From the NCBI RefSeq assembly GCF_042186555.1, contig NC_133326.1, positions 101,247,452 through 101,311,451 of the forward strand: a stretch of DNA of 64,000 bases, written 5' to 3'. The notes beneath the pieces are model-generated. The model worked only from the letters and a program-made list of their open reading frames with translations, made no database searches and was not told the origin of the DNA. The DNA comes from Aquarana catesbeiana (Eukaryota; Chordata; Amphibia; Anura; Ranidae). The position numbers and the translations under genes are program-made. Of this stretch, positions 22,640 through 34,017 are shown piece by piece. Every line of letters starts with the position of its first letter. Position 1 is the first letter of the stretch.

Positions 22640-23375
22640 GTTCTGGGCACCGCCACCAGGCTAAGGCCCAATTTTTCAGCCCCTGTTCAACAGTGGCGTG
22701 TAATTACAATTTTTGATGCAATATTTTGCAGCAGGGCTCATTCCTGCGCTCCAACTAGAGTATCTTTGAGGGGTTGCAGTGTTGTTGAACCAGTGCCTAA
22801 GGCCCAATTTTTCTGCCCCTGTTCAACAGGGACATGTAATTACAATTCTTGATCTAATATTTCACAGCAGGGCCCGTTTCTGCGCCCACCAAGAGTAACT
22901 GTGAGGACTTACAGTGTTGTGGCACCAGCACCACCACCACCAAAGGCCCAATTTTTCTGCCCCTGTTCAACAGGTGCATGTAATTACAATTCTTGATCTA
23001 ATATTTCACAGCAGGACCCGTTCCAGCTCCCACCAAGAGTAACTGTGAGGACTTACAGTGTTGTGGCAGCACCACCACCACCACCACCAAAGGCCCAATT
23101 TTTCTGCCCCTATTCAACAGGTGCATTTAATTACAATTCTTGATCTAATATTTCACAGCAGTGCCCGTTTATGCACCCACCAAGAGTAACTGTGAGGACT
23201 TACAGTGTTGTGGCACCAGCACCACCACCACCAAAGTCCCAATTTTTCTGACCCTGTTCAACAGGGGCATGTAATTACAATTGTTGATCTAATATTTCAC
23301 AGCAGAGCCCCTTCCTGCGCCCACCAAGAGTAACTGTAAGGGCTTACAGTATTGTGGCAACACCAACACCTAAGG
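22640..23375 (+). repeat. 3' non-coding tandem repeats of hAT copy 2 (about 5 units of 150-160 bp)
   Basis: Each unit has GGCCCAATTTTTCTGCCCC, GTTCAACAG, GTAATTACAATTCTTGAT, ATTTCACAGCAG and CACCAAGAGTAACTG. An internal ACC triplet run varies in length between units (GCACCACCACCACC). Related sequence appears after the stop of copy 3 (about 50880-51310). These are untranslated tails of the element. Confidence 0.8.
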
Positions 23376-23382
23376 CCCCAAT

Positions 23383-23820
23383 TTCGGCAGAGTATATAGG
23401 GCGGGCCCCTACTTTCAAATATCCAACTTACAAATGACTCCTACTTGCAAACGGAAGGAGACAACAGGAAGTGAGATGAAATCTACCCCTAGGAAGGGAA
23501 ATTATCTCCTGTAAGAGTTAATATGGGAAAAATGTGTCGCCTCTCCACTAATGCTTTATCACCAATCCTTGTTTCACTAAAAACCCCAAATTGTCAAAAA
23601 ACATTTGTCATTGGGACAGAAAGTGAGGTAAAATCTTCTGAAGAGGTGCACAGACAGCAAAACAAATGTCACAGGGGTGATTACCCTTCCCTATGTTTTC
23701 CAAAAAGCTTAAAAATAGAGCTACACTTCAAAAATGTACCAGTTCAAAATTACAAAAAGATTCTACTTAACAACAAACCAACAGTCCCTGTCTTGTTTGC
23801 ACCACCTGTATACTGCTGTT
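23383..23820. other. Unidentified repeat-like stretch, no gene
   Basis: It starts near GAGTATATAGGGCGGGCCCC. A frame of 162 codons starts at 23523 but crosses into the neighbouring MITE at 23821 and shows no recognisable domain. I treat it as non-coding, probably an old interspersed repeat. Confidence 0.4.
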
Positions 23821-24395
23821 TAGAGGGCCTGGGGCCCCACGCCTTTCCTTTTTTTAATTTGGGTGCGGGGTTCCCCTTAATATCCATACAAGACCCAAAG
23901 GGCCTGGTAATGGACTGGGGGGGGGGGGTACCCATGCCGTTTGTCTCACTGATTTTCATCCATATTACCGGGACCGGACATTACATTAAAGTCGTAAGCA
24001 GTTTTAAATGACTTTTATTACTTTATTAATGTAATTTTGTGCAGGGACTGTTCTATGCACTTTACAGGCATACTATAGACACCCCCCAGGTACGATATTT
24101 AAAGGATATTTCACTTTTTTTTTTCACTTTAAGCATCATTAAAATCACTGCTCCCGAAAAAAACGGCAGTTTTTAAAACTTTTTTTTGCATTGATACATG
24201 TCCCCTGGGGCAGGACCCGGGTCCCCAAACCCTTTTTAGGACAATACCATGCAAATTAGCCTTTAAAATTAGCACTTTTGATTTCGAACGTTCGAGTCCT
24301 ATAGATTTCAATGGGGTTCTAACGTTCGTGTAAATTTTCGGTCCGTTCACAGGTTCTGGTGCGAACCGAACCGGGGGGTGTTCGGCTCATCCATA
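23821..24395. mobile_element. Half copy of the foldback hAT family
   Basis: It matches one arm of 2401-5387: the GGGGTTCCCCTTAATATCC block, GGCATACTATAGACACCCCC, CATGTCCCCTGGGGCAGGAC, then GTTCTGGTGCGAACCGAAC and GTGTTCGGCTCATCC. Only one terminus is preserved (about 24395). The other arm is missing, so it is a truncated or single-armed relative. Confidence 0.75.
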
Positions 24396-24850
24396 TTATT
24401 AATATCTAATATTCTTGTATCTCAGAGGCGTTTTCGGAAGAATTGCATTGATAGTCAAACTGACTTAAAATAAAGTGTGAGTTTATTGTCACACAGTTGG
24501 CATCATAAATACAATGTAAAAAGTATAATAGTTCAGTTCAGTTGGGTAAAAATATATGAAATAGAATAAAAAGTTATAAAGCTGTAATAAGCTTATGAAA
24601 GCATGTGTGCTTCATGGCTGCCGCCTTCTGTCTCCATGCTGTCTTGTGTTGTTCCAAGAAGAAGCAGGAAATGATGTTCTTAAACTTCTGGAAGAATTCA
24701 GCTGTTACAACTTGTCATGTGAATATGTCAGTGTCATCTCTCCTAATGGATGTGTGTGTGTCTGTCTTTATCCAAGACCGCATCTCCACCTTACTTTTAG
24801 GAACTCGTTTCATATTAAAAATGGTTCAATCCTTAACTTATTATTTCCTG
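24396..24850 (-). mobile_element. LTR-related fragment (same family as 26361-26570), with an internal insertion
   Basis: ATATTATTAATATCTAATAT at the start, TTGTATCTCAGAGG, then after about 250 unmatched bases CTGTCTTTATCCAAGACCGC and CATCTCCACCTTACTTTTAG. The same order occurs at 26361-26570. The first six bases (TGAAGA) are lost at the junction with the MITE. Confidence 0.55.
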
Positions 24851-26034
24851 CAACCAAATCTGTAGGATTTTGGTAAAACACTAAACACCATGTTGTTTTG
24901 CATTTTCTCAATTTCATACAGTTCTTTCCACAATCTTAATCAATAGTTTTTTCTCTGAAAACTTTGTTCTGCCCCCATTTATGTGTTTTAGAATGACCAC
25001 GTGTAATAACACAAATTTTCTGTTGTTCAGGGCTTAAATTTTCATAAACATTTACATGCAGCTTTAAACTTAGTTTCCTTATTAAAGAACTTCTTTACAC
25101 TCTGGCATTAATTACCTTAATTACTGTATGTATTCCTGTATTCCATATATATGGAATGTTTCAATTTCCCGATAGTACAGGGACAAACTTCTGAGCCTTG
25201 AGATGTTAACCATCCAATGTTATCCTTTTATATAAACAAACACACTCACCCCTTGTTTAGTATGATAGTCCTGTGTACACTTAAAAAAACCAAGAGATAA
25301 ATAATGTCTTTAACTTTATTTGTTGTTCGTTGTTCGTTGCCTTTTTTTTCGTTTGTTGCTTTTTCTTTCGTTAGTTGCTTTTCCTTGGAAGAATATTGTC
25401 CTTGTCTTTTGTCCTTTGAATAATAATTTTCTTGTAGCTTTTGCCTTGTTCCTTGAATTGTGTGCTGTAGTGTATGCCTGTTGATCTTTCTTTGCCTTTG
25501 TCCTTGGACCTTCCATCTTCAAACATCAAAATCCGACTTTCATATTAGCTCACCCAAAGAGTACATCTGCCTGTTGTACCTACAATGGTGGCTTTTTCAA
25601 ATAAGGTGAAGTCTTAGCACCTGTTTCAACACTTTTTTTTCTTCTTTGGCAACAACCCAATATTTTCTTATGTGAGACTTTCTCACCTTCTTAGGAACTA
25701 ACCTTGGCAGAAAAGCTCATGTACATAATGTTACGTTTACACAAAGTCCTGGATTTCCAAAATAACTTGAAGCATACCATCCAATTGGCCTTGTCAATCA
25801 ACTTTGTAGGCTGGGTTTTTTTTTTTTCTTCGTACAAAGTTACAAACTTTGGCTAGAGGTGAGAAAAACAGACAGAGAAAAAACTCACCCTCGTCTTTTA
25901 CTGAACTGCTGTCCACATCTGACGCAAACGCCTCCTTCTAGGTTCTTTAATCATTTTTACCCGAGACTTGATCAATCACGAAATTGTGTTAGTCTCCCCC
26001 CTTTGTCAAGGAGTGGGGAAAAAATTGACCACTA
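24851..26034. other. No gene recognised; AT-rich, possibly internal retroelement DNA
   Basis: It lies between LTR-related pieces. A 68-codon basic frame on the minus strand (25316-25522, rich in Lys/Arg/Thr) reflects a T-rich low-complexity tract; I do not call it. T and A homopolymer runs are present near 25340 and 25815. Confidence 0.35.
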
Positions 26035-26273
26035 TGGCTGGCTCAGCCAAATGAAGAATATTATTAATATCTAATATTCTACAATTTCTAATATGAAACA
26101 AATTCCTAAAAGTAAGGTGGAGATGCGGCCTTGGATAAAGACAGACACATTTCTCCTTTACACACCCTCTAGGAGAGAGGACACTGACATATTTACACAA
26201 AGACTTTGCTATTCATCCAGAATCACCCGAGATACAAGAATAGTTGAATATTAGATATTAATAATATTCTTCA
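26035..26273 (+). mobile_element. LTR piece bounded on both sides by primer-binding-type sequence
   Basis: It starts TGAAGAATATTATTAATATC (26052) and ends with the exact reverse complement, GATATTAATAATATTCTTCA (26273). On the left, 26035-26049 reads TGGCTGGCTCAGCCA, resembling the 3' end of tRNA-Arg including CCA. On the right, two bases after the CA end, the complementary TGGTGAGCCAGCC begins (26276). TG...CA ends followed by a tRNA-complementary site are the normal 5' LTR boundary. Having it on both sides is abnormal. Confidence 0.5.
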
Positions 26274-26275
26274 TT

Positions 26276-26358
26276 TGGTGAGCCAGCCAGGAGACGAACC
26301 TAGAATCTTCTGACTGCGTATCAGAAGATTCTAGGTTCATTTCCTGGCTGGCTCGCCA
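26276..26358. repeat. Palindrome made of tRNA-Arg 3' half and its complement
   Basis: The left arm 26276-26313 and right arm 26321-26358 are nearly perfect complements around the 7-base loop CTGCGTA. The right arm reads as the 3' half of a tRNA-Arg of the ACG type: anticodon stem TCTGA/TCAGA, variable region, T arm CTAGGTTCATTTCCTGG, acceptor GGCTGGCTCG and a CCA tail, which is not genomically encoded in eukaryotic tRNA genes. The left arm is a primer-binding site extended to the anticodon stem. It is not a functional tRNA gene, because the 5' half and the A box are absent. Confidence 0.6.
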
Positions 26359-26360
26359 AA

Positions 26361-26570
26361 TGAAGAATATTATTAATATCTAAAATTCTACTATTCTTGT
26401 ATCTCAGGGGCATTTCTGGATGAATAGCAAAGTCTTTGTGTAAATATGTCAGTGTCCTCTCTCCTAGAGGGTGTGTAAAGGAGAAATGTGTCTGTCTTTA
26501 TCCAAGGCCGCATCTCCACCTTACTTTTGGGAATTCGTTTCATATTAGAAATTGTAGAATCCTTAGTTCG
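26361..26570 (-). mobile_element. LTR piece in opposite orientation
   Basis: It starts TGAAGAATATTATTAATATC directly after CCA-AA and continues as the inverted copy of 26052-26273 (TTGTATCTCAGG, GGATGAATAGCAAAG, TCTCCTAGAGGGTGTG, CTTTATCCAAGGCCGC). With the left piece it makes a head-to-head inverted pair. Confidence 0.55.
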
Positions 26571-27987
26571 TTCAATACTTCAAGAAGAGTTGTTATATCA
26601 TTCATAAAGATAAGCAAAGACAAAATAATGACATCTGGTAACATATGGTATGGTGATGGCTTCAGAAGGAAGAAGAGATATCAGATGTTACATTCTCCAA
26701 AGTGTAGGGTTCCTTCCCTCTCTTCCACCTCTCTTTCTAACTACCATTCGACCCTACTCCATTCTTATACTGTTTCATAATATTATGTCAGCATATCCTA
26801 GAGTAACACCCATTTTTGAATATATGCTTTATATGGCTTTTAGTCTATAGATAAGTTGCATAACTCCACCCATTGTCCTGACATAGTAGCTCAGAATAGA
26901 AGTACCTACACAGCAAAATGACTTCTCTCTGCCCTCTGTCCTGTAATCTTCAGAGACTAACACTAATTACATTATAAAATTCATGTGTTTCATATATTTT
27001 TAAGAAACTTTTATCACTTAAAATAGTAATAAACTCAAAATCTCTAACAGAGATCTATCTATAAAAAGACCGGGTGCTCATAGCCAGGGCAGGTGGACCC
27101 ACACAGAGCTACTTGGTCTCCAGCCAAGAAGAAGGGAACTGGAAGACGTTGCCTGATCCTCGCTACTATGCTTGAGAGGACTATGAGGAGCCACAGTATG
27201 CGTAGAGTGAGCCACATGGACTGCTGGGAAGTTGCCGCATGTGTCCTTTTTCCCTGACTTTGCAGGAACAGACAAGCCTGCCACCCTTTGTGCCCGATGG
27301 AAGAACTTTACCATTGAAAGGACATCTGGGTGAGGTTTGTTCCTACATTAACTCTTTCAAGGAGCCTGTTTGTTAGGGGAGGGGCCCCTCCCATCAGGAA
27401 CTCCAGAAGAGGACTGTCCCTTTTGTACATAAGTTTTTTTCTTCCACATGTTTCTGTTAGCAGGTTATAGCCCCCTTCCCACAGAACAAGACAGGAAAAA
27501 ATGTGTGTGCTATATTGAATTGGTTTTCATATATTTGTTTCTGTTGGCAGGATGCTAATCCTCTCCCAACAGAAATGGTTTACAGTGTATAGTTAGATCT
27601 AAGTGTAGGATGTCGTTGTGTTTTTCTTTTGTCTTCTTTTAGGATCTTATGGGATGGGATGGCTGTCCATCCCCTTCGGCTAGAGACAAGAATTCTTGTG
27701 GACGGAGTGTCTTTCTTCAGGGAGAGATGCTCTGGTCCAGATGTGCATATACTGTTAGCTGCAGGGACCTGTAGCTAGAAGTGCCTTATCCATTCTGTAC
27801 AGATGTAGATACCTATCAGAAATTTATATACCTCTATTTTTGTAATTTATTTGTACAGTTCCCCATCCAAGTTGTTTCCCCTTTCTCCTTCCATTTTATC
27901 TTATGGGATGCCCTTGCTCCTGTGCCCAGGAGCAATTTTTGTAAATTTTCCCAGCTGAGGGACCAGTTGTATTATGGTGGGGGTGAA
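26571..27987. other. No gene recognised; 3' internal region of an LTR element up to its polypurine tract
   Basis: I see no conserved protein in any frame. The last bases before the LTR, GGTGGGGGTGAA (27976-27987), resemble a polypurine tract, so at least the right part is probably retroelement 3' internal DNA. 27360-27560 contains two diverged copies of a TTCTGTT(A/G)GCAGG...CCCAACAGAA-type segment. Confidence 0.4.
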
Positions 27988-29145
27988 TGTAGCACCCTCT
28001 ACTTAGGTAGGTGCTAGAGGTGAGATTTTTGGTGAGTGCAGGTAAATTTAAGTAGGCCTGTTTGTTTTGATCTGTGTGGGCTGAGAGTGGCTCAGAGTAG
28101 GCTGGTGACTCACAGATAGCATCACTTTTCTGTCACCTCCCTCTTGCTTCTAGAGGATTCTAGAAGCGAGGCAGGGAAGAGAGGTGGAACTGTCTGAGGT
28201 GTCTCAAGGAGCCCTGACCAATCACCAACTAGGATCTGCAGGGGGCAGGCCTCCTTGATATGCCCAGGGTCAGCCCAACTGGGGGGTCATTGTCGGGTGG
28301 AAGAACTGAGGATGGAGTACTAGGCTGTCGGGCCTTTGAGGGCACTCCCCATTCTGGGGTGGTGACCTTGGGTCTGGGACTCAGATGCAAGACAGATCCC
28401 TTCAATAACTCATGAAGGATCTGAACAGGAGGCACAGAGAGGAGTCAGAGAGGACAGCGGGGGCTAGTACTGCCAGGCAAGTCTTCAGAAGGGAATTACC
28501 GGTGTGTGCAGCCAGGAGGTCTGGTGAGTGAAATGTGCTATCGGGAGGACTGGAGAGGCATGCCAGAGAGGACTGATAGGAAACATTCAGAGCTGGGTGT
28601 GGAGCCAGTGAGGATTGCAATGTCACGGGCAGTGAAGTCGGGCAGCTGCAGCCAGGAGGGCTGGCAGGGCCTGAAGAGGGATTGCTGGAAGCAGTAGTCC
28701 ACTATAGGTCAGCTAGCACTAAAGACTTCCTATTATTTTGCTACATTAAAGGGACCCTCGGTCCCTGCCTGCAAATGGCAATTTCTAGGGCCTGACTGAG
28801 TCAGTGTTGGGCCTAACCATGTGCTAGCTTTACCTGAAAGTGAAGTGTTGTGCAGGAGAGAGAGAGAAAGCAACAATCTGCAAGCAAGTGTTGTGCTGGA
28901 GGAGACTGGAGCTGTAAAGTGTATATCGTGTCTCAACTGATTGAAAATACAGTCAACCAATTGTTCATTCTACTGGGCATCCCATATACTCCTATCCCTA
29001 TCCAAGTTTGAATCCCTCAATAAAATAACAAAACAAACATTTGGACTGTTCATTGTCTCCAAGGTGATTGGGAAGTGAATGTCGGGCTGGGCAGGGTGAC
29101 AGGTGGGCCACAACTTTCAACAGTTCCTATGGAGGTACCGCTACA
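27988..29145 (+). mobile_element. Long terminal repeat, 1,158 bp, probably the 3' LTR of a Ty3/gypsy-like element
   Basis: It begins TGTAGCACCCTC and ends GGTACCGCTACA, so the ends are TGTAGC/GCTACA inverted. A polypurine-like tract lies immediately upstream, and an AATAAA signal lies at about 29019, some 125 bp before the end. Immediately to the right the sequence switches to LINE. No coding sequence is recognised within. Family assignment is by structure only. Confidence 0.6.
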
Positions 29146-30430
29146 TGACCAAATAAGCAAAATACTTCCCAAAGATATGTCCATTCAACACTGTCGAGGG
29201 CCTTAGCAGCGCTGAGGGACAAAATAGCCCTACGCCCCGAGTTATCCAAAGGCAACTGTAGGTTAAGGAAAAGTCTTCTTAGATTTATTGCTGTGGACCT
29301 AGTTGGGATGAAGCCAGACTGGTTAACTTCTGCATAACGTTACTCATTCTAGTAGCTAGGACCCTGGTTAAAATCTTAACATCCACGTTCAATAATAAAA
29401 TTGGACAATAAGATTCAGGGGCCAGGTGATCTTTACCAGATTTGGGTAATACTATTATACAGGCATTGTTCATGGAGTCTGGGAGTTGAAAGGATGCAAA
29501 CGCCTGGTTAAGGATCTTCAACAGTTCTAGCAGCAGAATGTCCCCATATGTCTTATATTTCTCAGGTGGCAGACTGCCGATACCTGTAGCCTTTCCATTG
29601 GGAAAGTACAAGATTGCCTGGATCAACTCCTCCAGTGTTAGAGGGGCATTAAAGAGGAAGTAAACTCTGATGGGTTTTACTTCCTCTTTTTTCCCCTGCA
29701 AAGTAAAAGCATAATGGGCTAGTATGCATCACCCATGTCCCGCTGGTGGCTGCATCCATCTTCGCCCATCTTCCTTCCAGAGCCGCGGACTCCGGCTCTG
29801 TGACTGGCCAGAGCCGCGTGACATCACTCTTGCACATGCGCACAGGAGCCGTCAATCATGGCACTTGCGAGTGAAAAAACAGCACGGAGGTCCATTTCTT
29901 CACAGCGCATGCGTCAATGACATCATCAGCCCACTACAAGGTAATTAACACATTTAGGAGATATTTCCACTACCTATAGGTAAGCCTTATTCGAGGCTTA
30001 CCTATAGGTAAAAGTGACAATCTGGGGTTACAACCACTTTAAGGCACTTTCGATCACTAGGAGTAAGGGATGGTACTTTCAGTGAAGCTAAAAATTCCTT
30101 AAGTTGGGCCATCTGATAAGCAACCTTACTATGGTATAAGTTGTTATAGAAGGAACAAAAAGAACTCAGAATATCTTTTCACTTGTGGGAGACTGCACCT
30201 GCAGGTATGAGGATAGAGTATATACAGTTGTTATGGACCTGGGAATTAGCAATTCCTGCTAACATGTGACCAGTTCTTTCCCCCTCCTCAAAATATCTAC
30301 ACTTGGTAAAGAACCATGCATGGTCAGCACGGTCAGTACAATAATTGTATATCTTTCCATGCTGAACAGTTAGAAGGAGTGGGGTTCTAAATATATTGGA
30401 TTTCTTTTCGTGGGAGTTCTGTTTTAAAGG
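29146..30430 (-). pseudogene. L1-type LINE ORF2 fragment, interrupted by a MITE
   Basis: The minus strand encodes the linker between endonuclease and reverse transcriptase (about 30430-30043: WFFTKCRYFEEGERTGHML, then FCSFYNNLYH). After a TTAA MITE it continues with the reverse-transcriptase N-terminal part (29648-29146: LTLEELIQAILYFPNGKATG, LPDSMNNACIIVLPKSGKD, ESYCPILLLNVDVKILTRVL, TGFIPTR). The motif P-I-x-L-x-N-V-D-x-K-I is typical of L1 ORF2. A stop and a shift near 29320 break it, and the YADD region is missing where the LTR at 29145 begins. Confidence 0.75.
29653..30038. mobile_element. TTAA MITE (piggyBac-type), 386 bp
   Basis: TTAA at 29649-29652 and 30039-30042. Inner ends AAGAGGAAGTAAACTC and GGGGTTACAACCACTT are imperfect inverted repeats. 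It sits inside the LINE frame. A short palindrome CCTATAGGTAAGC lies near 29980-30010. There is no transposase, so it must be moved in trans. Confidence 0.75.
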
Positions 30431-30810
30431 TCATTACTTGCACCTTCTAGCAATCAATTTATCAGTGATAAATTATAAATAACAGATTTGTAAAATCTGA
30501 AGACAGTCAGCATTCTGCAGTCAAAGTATAGTTTTCAAAAATGAAAAAAACTCAGAAATCTAAAGCCCAATCCCTGGTAAAGATGAAAAACCTTACTCCT
30601 CAGTCTTATTCACAAACATCTTTTCCTAAGCCATCCTGCAATGTAATTGATCAAAGTCACAGTTTCCTGTATGATCCAAGCTAATTTCCTGCCCTAAAGG
30701 CCAGACATTTTTCCCTGCTCATTATCATTTTTGGCACTGGTTCCCTCGCCACCCTTGAGTGCCTCTGGAGCCTGTGAGAGGAGACCCAGACACCTAAAAT
30801 GTCACATCCA
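30431..30810. other. No repeat or gene recognised; possible host sequence
   Basis: I see no match to the other repeat families of the window. Base composition is mixed with no long homopolymers. It precedes the candidate promoter. Confidence 0.3.
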
Positions 30811-30912
30811 CCAATAAGAGATGTCCACATTGTGCTAGCAGTGATATAAACACCTGAAGAGCGTCTCCAGGAAGTAAAGGAAAAAGGAGAGAAGGATCAC
30901 CACATGACTGAG
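30811..30912 (+). promoter_or_regulatory. Speculative promoter and 3-codon first exon
   Basis: CCAAT (30811-30815), TATAAA (30845-30850), then a purine-rich short leader and an ATG in a fair context (ATCACCACATGA, ATG at 30904). After ATG-ACT-GAG comes GTATGT (30913-30918), a good splice-donor match. Spacing fits a TATA-driven start near 30875-30880. No downstream exon was identified, so this may be chance. Confidence 0.2.
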
Positions 30913-32407
30913 GTATGTAAAATAGACATTTAGATTTTTGGATTGGGTTTTTATTTTCATACTAAATGGGTTTGGATTTTAACTTTTAAATTACTTAATA
31001 TCTGCTAAACAAAGCAAGAATGTGTTATATAGCATTTTTTTTTACCCCATAGAAAGAAAAAGTCCTGTAAATGTAGAGCAACCAATTAATGGATAAGCAT
31101 GGGAGGACAGTAACCTTTTTCACACTTTATACGTCTCTTTAAAAATGGCATTTTCTTTCATAGCTCTTGATAAGTACATATAAGATTTGTGAAGCACATT
31201 AATATTATCATTATGGTATAAATTAGAATCCTGGCAACATATTATTTTTTTATAACCATCTGCCATGTCTAGTATACCAGACTATTACATTGCTGTTTTT
31301 AAAAGACCAAGGCCATTGTAGCATTAGTTAACAGTTCAGCTAGTGTTTGTGTCCCTGTATCTGAGTATATCAGAGGCAATTCTCATCCTGGGAAATCAAC
31401 CAGTAATCTAATCAAAGTATACAGTATACATATAAGTGTGAATAATGATTTTAATGTACAGTATTTTTAGCAAAAATATTGTTTTAATAAACATTATTAC
31501 AATTATTGCGGGCCCCAAAAAAATCTGTAGCACTTTTTCATTTATTCTAAAGGTCACGTGCTTCCAGAAAATGTATGGTTTGGGGGGTCTTTAACAAAAA
31601 CTGAAAGCTGTAAGTGAAAAAAAAAAAAAAAAAAAAATGGAAAAATTGCAAATATGGTCTGGCCACCTGAGTTTAAAAGTGCAGCTCAGGGCTTGGCAAT
31701 GAAAGGGTTAACCGGGTTAAAAGAGGCGTGAGCTGAATTTTTGTTTTGAAGGGCGTGTGCAGAGGTAAACTTGTGAGGTTTCAAGTTTTTTCCAGGTATA
31801 TCTATGCTAAATTAAGTCTCTGCTGAGCTCTTGCAGCTTAGCATATGTGCATAAAGTGGGGATCTGCAACCCATCAATTGCAATCTACCCATCAACTGGG
31901 AGATCGCATTTGCTTCCCTCCCTTGCCGACCCTCAGCCTAAACCCTTCTTCACAACCTGCAGAGTGACACAGGGAATGTACTGCGCTGATCCCTGCCACA
32001 GTCCTCCTCTCCTGCCCACCCTAGGCACTTATGTGTTACATCATGTGAGATAAACTGGAGAGGAAGGTTCTTCTGTACCATAGATTTCTGTCCCCCTGTA
32101 CCTTGCCTTTCTGATCCACCAGTACTGTGCCCTGCTGCCCCTCTGTACTTTTCCCTTCTGAACTCCAGTACTGGTCCACCTCTCTCCCCCTGTACTTTTT
32201 TGTACATTGCAGTGCTTAGTAAATGTTGCCCAGCAGAGGTGGTGCTGTTTGATAGGTATAGGGTTAACTCTGCTGGTCAGGCTTTCCCAGGCTTTTCTGA
32301 AGAGTACCGCCCCCTGCTGGACAAAACATATAAAGTGGGAAATTAATCTAGGACAGAAGCTCTTTGGGGACTGAACTGCTAAGATGTAAGCTGCCACTCT
32401 GCAAGGT
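30913..32407. other. No gene recognised
   Basis: AT-rich up to 31600, with an A-run at 31617-31637. Part of the stretch (31550-31600, GGTCACGTGCTTCCAGAAAA and the TTTGGGGGGTCTTT string) resembles the tandem repeats at 51340-52250, so it is probably an old repeat. 31850-32330 has only short frames with no domain. Confidence 0.4.
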
Positions 32408-34017
32408 AATCTATATAACACATTGTGCAGCGCTGATAAATATGGAACAAATACTATATAAATATATGAATCCAGTAAACACTACATATAACATAAATGT
32501 CTAAAGCATAACAACATATAAACAAGTAACAAATAAAACAAATAAAGTGCTTGTGCTCCGTGATATTGCATGAGGTTATTAAACGAAACAACCATAGTCC
32601 ATATATATGAACATAAAGTGCTTGTGCTCCGTGACTTTCAATTAATCCTTGATGAGTATTTAAACTAAACAGCAAAAGTCCATATTAACATCAAAACATC
32701 AACCATGTGATAATTTTGTCTTCATGCGTTGTTCACACACAACCACCACCGGGTGTACCCTCACCTTAGGGGCTTACAAAATAAGTATTCCCAGAGGAAG
32801 TCACAAGACTGTGATGAAACCGGTAGGAGGAGCTTGATCAGCTGACGAGAGAGGTACCAGGAAGTGTTGCAGAGCTGGTATAGAACAGGGGGAATGCCAT
32901 GTAAACCGGGGCTGCAGAACCGGACCACAGGTGACTCTATCACCCCTCAGCACTATAGCACTTTAAAAGGCGTTTTTATTTATTTGAAATGTGAGTTGTA
33001 TATATGTGGAGTTCTGTTTGCAATTAAAAAAAGTTTAAACATTATCACGCTATTGCATGCCTCTGTCATTTCCTGCATGTGATGTCAATGAGGAGAGTCT
33101 CTGAACATACCAGGAGAAAATAGTGACCCCTGAGCTGGGTTATTATCGGAAGTAGCAGGTGGCCTGTGTTCCATACAGGTGTTCCATAAAACTGCATAGG
33201 ATAAAGGAAGCAAAGGAGGATTGCTGCAGCTTATCGCTATCAATTGCAGACCTATTTCAATCCGCCCCTGGGTGTGCATGAAGCACAATTATCATATTAA
33301 TGTTAATATGGACTTTTGCTGTTTAGTTTAAACACTCATCAAGGATTAATTGAAAGTCATGGTGCACAAGCACTTCATTTTCATATATATGGACTGCTGT
33401 TGTTTTGTTTAACCACTTCAGCCCCAGAAGGATTTACCCCCTTCCTGACCAGAGCACTTTTTACAATTTGGCACTACGTCGCTTTAACTGCTAATTGCGC
33501 GGTCATGCACTGCTGTACCCAAACAAAATTTGCGTCCTTTTTTCCCCACAAATAGAGCTTTCTTTTGATGGTATTTGATCACCAAAAAATCCCACACATG
33601 TGGTATCCCCGTACTCAGGAGAAGCAGCAGAATGTATTTTGGGGTGTAATTCCACATTTGCCCATGGCATGTTTGAGCAATATATCATTTAGTGACAACT
33701 TTGTGCAAAAAAAAAACAAAAAGAAAAAAAAATTTTTGTTGGTTTTTATTTTTTGCGCTATCAACGGAAAAAGGCCGAAAATTTTGAAAAAAATGATATT
33801 TTCTACTTTTTGTTATAAAAAAAATCCAATGAACTCAATTTTAGTCATACATTTAGGCCAAAATGTATTCGGCCACATGTCTTTGGTAAAAAAGGTTTGC
33901 GCAAAAGTTATAGCGTCTACAAACTAGGGTACATTTTCTGGAATTTACACAGCTTTTAGTCTATGACTGCCTATGTCATTTCTTGAGGTGCTAAAATGGC
34001 AGGGCAGTACAACCCCC

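Noticed and set aside
23523..24011. 162-codon open frame
   Set aside because: It crosses from an unidentified repeat into a known MITE arm, with no domain and no supporting start.
26311..26358. A functional tRNA-Arg gene
   Set aside because: Only the 3' half is present, the A box and D arm are missing, the B box is altered (GGTTCATTTCC) and a CCA tail is encoded.
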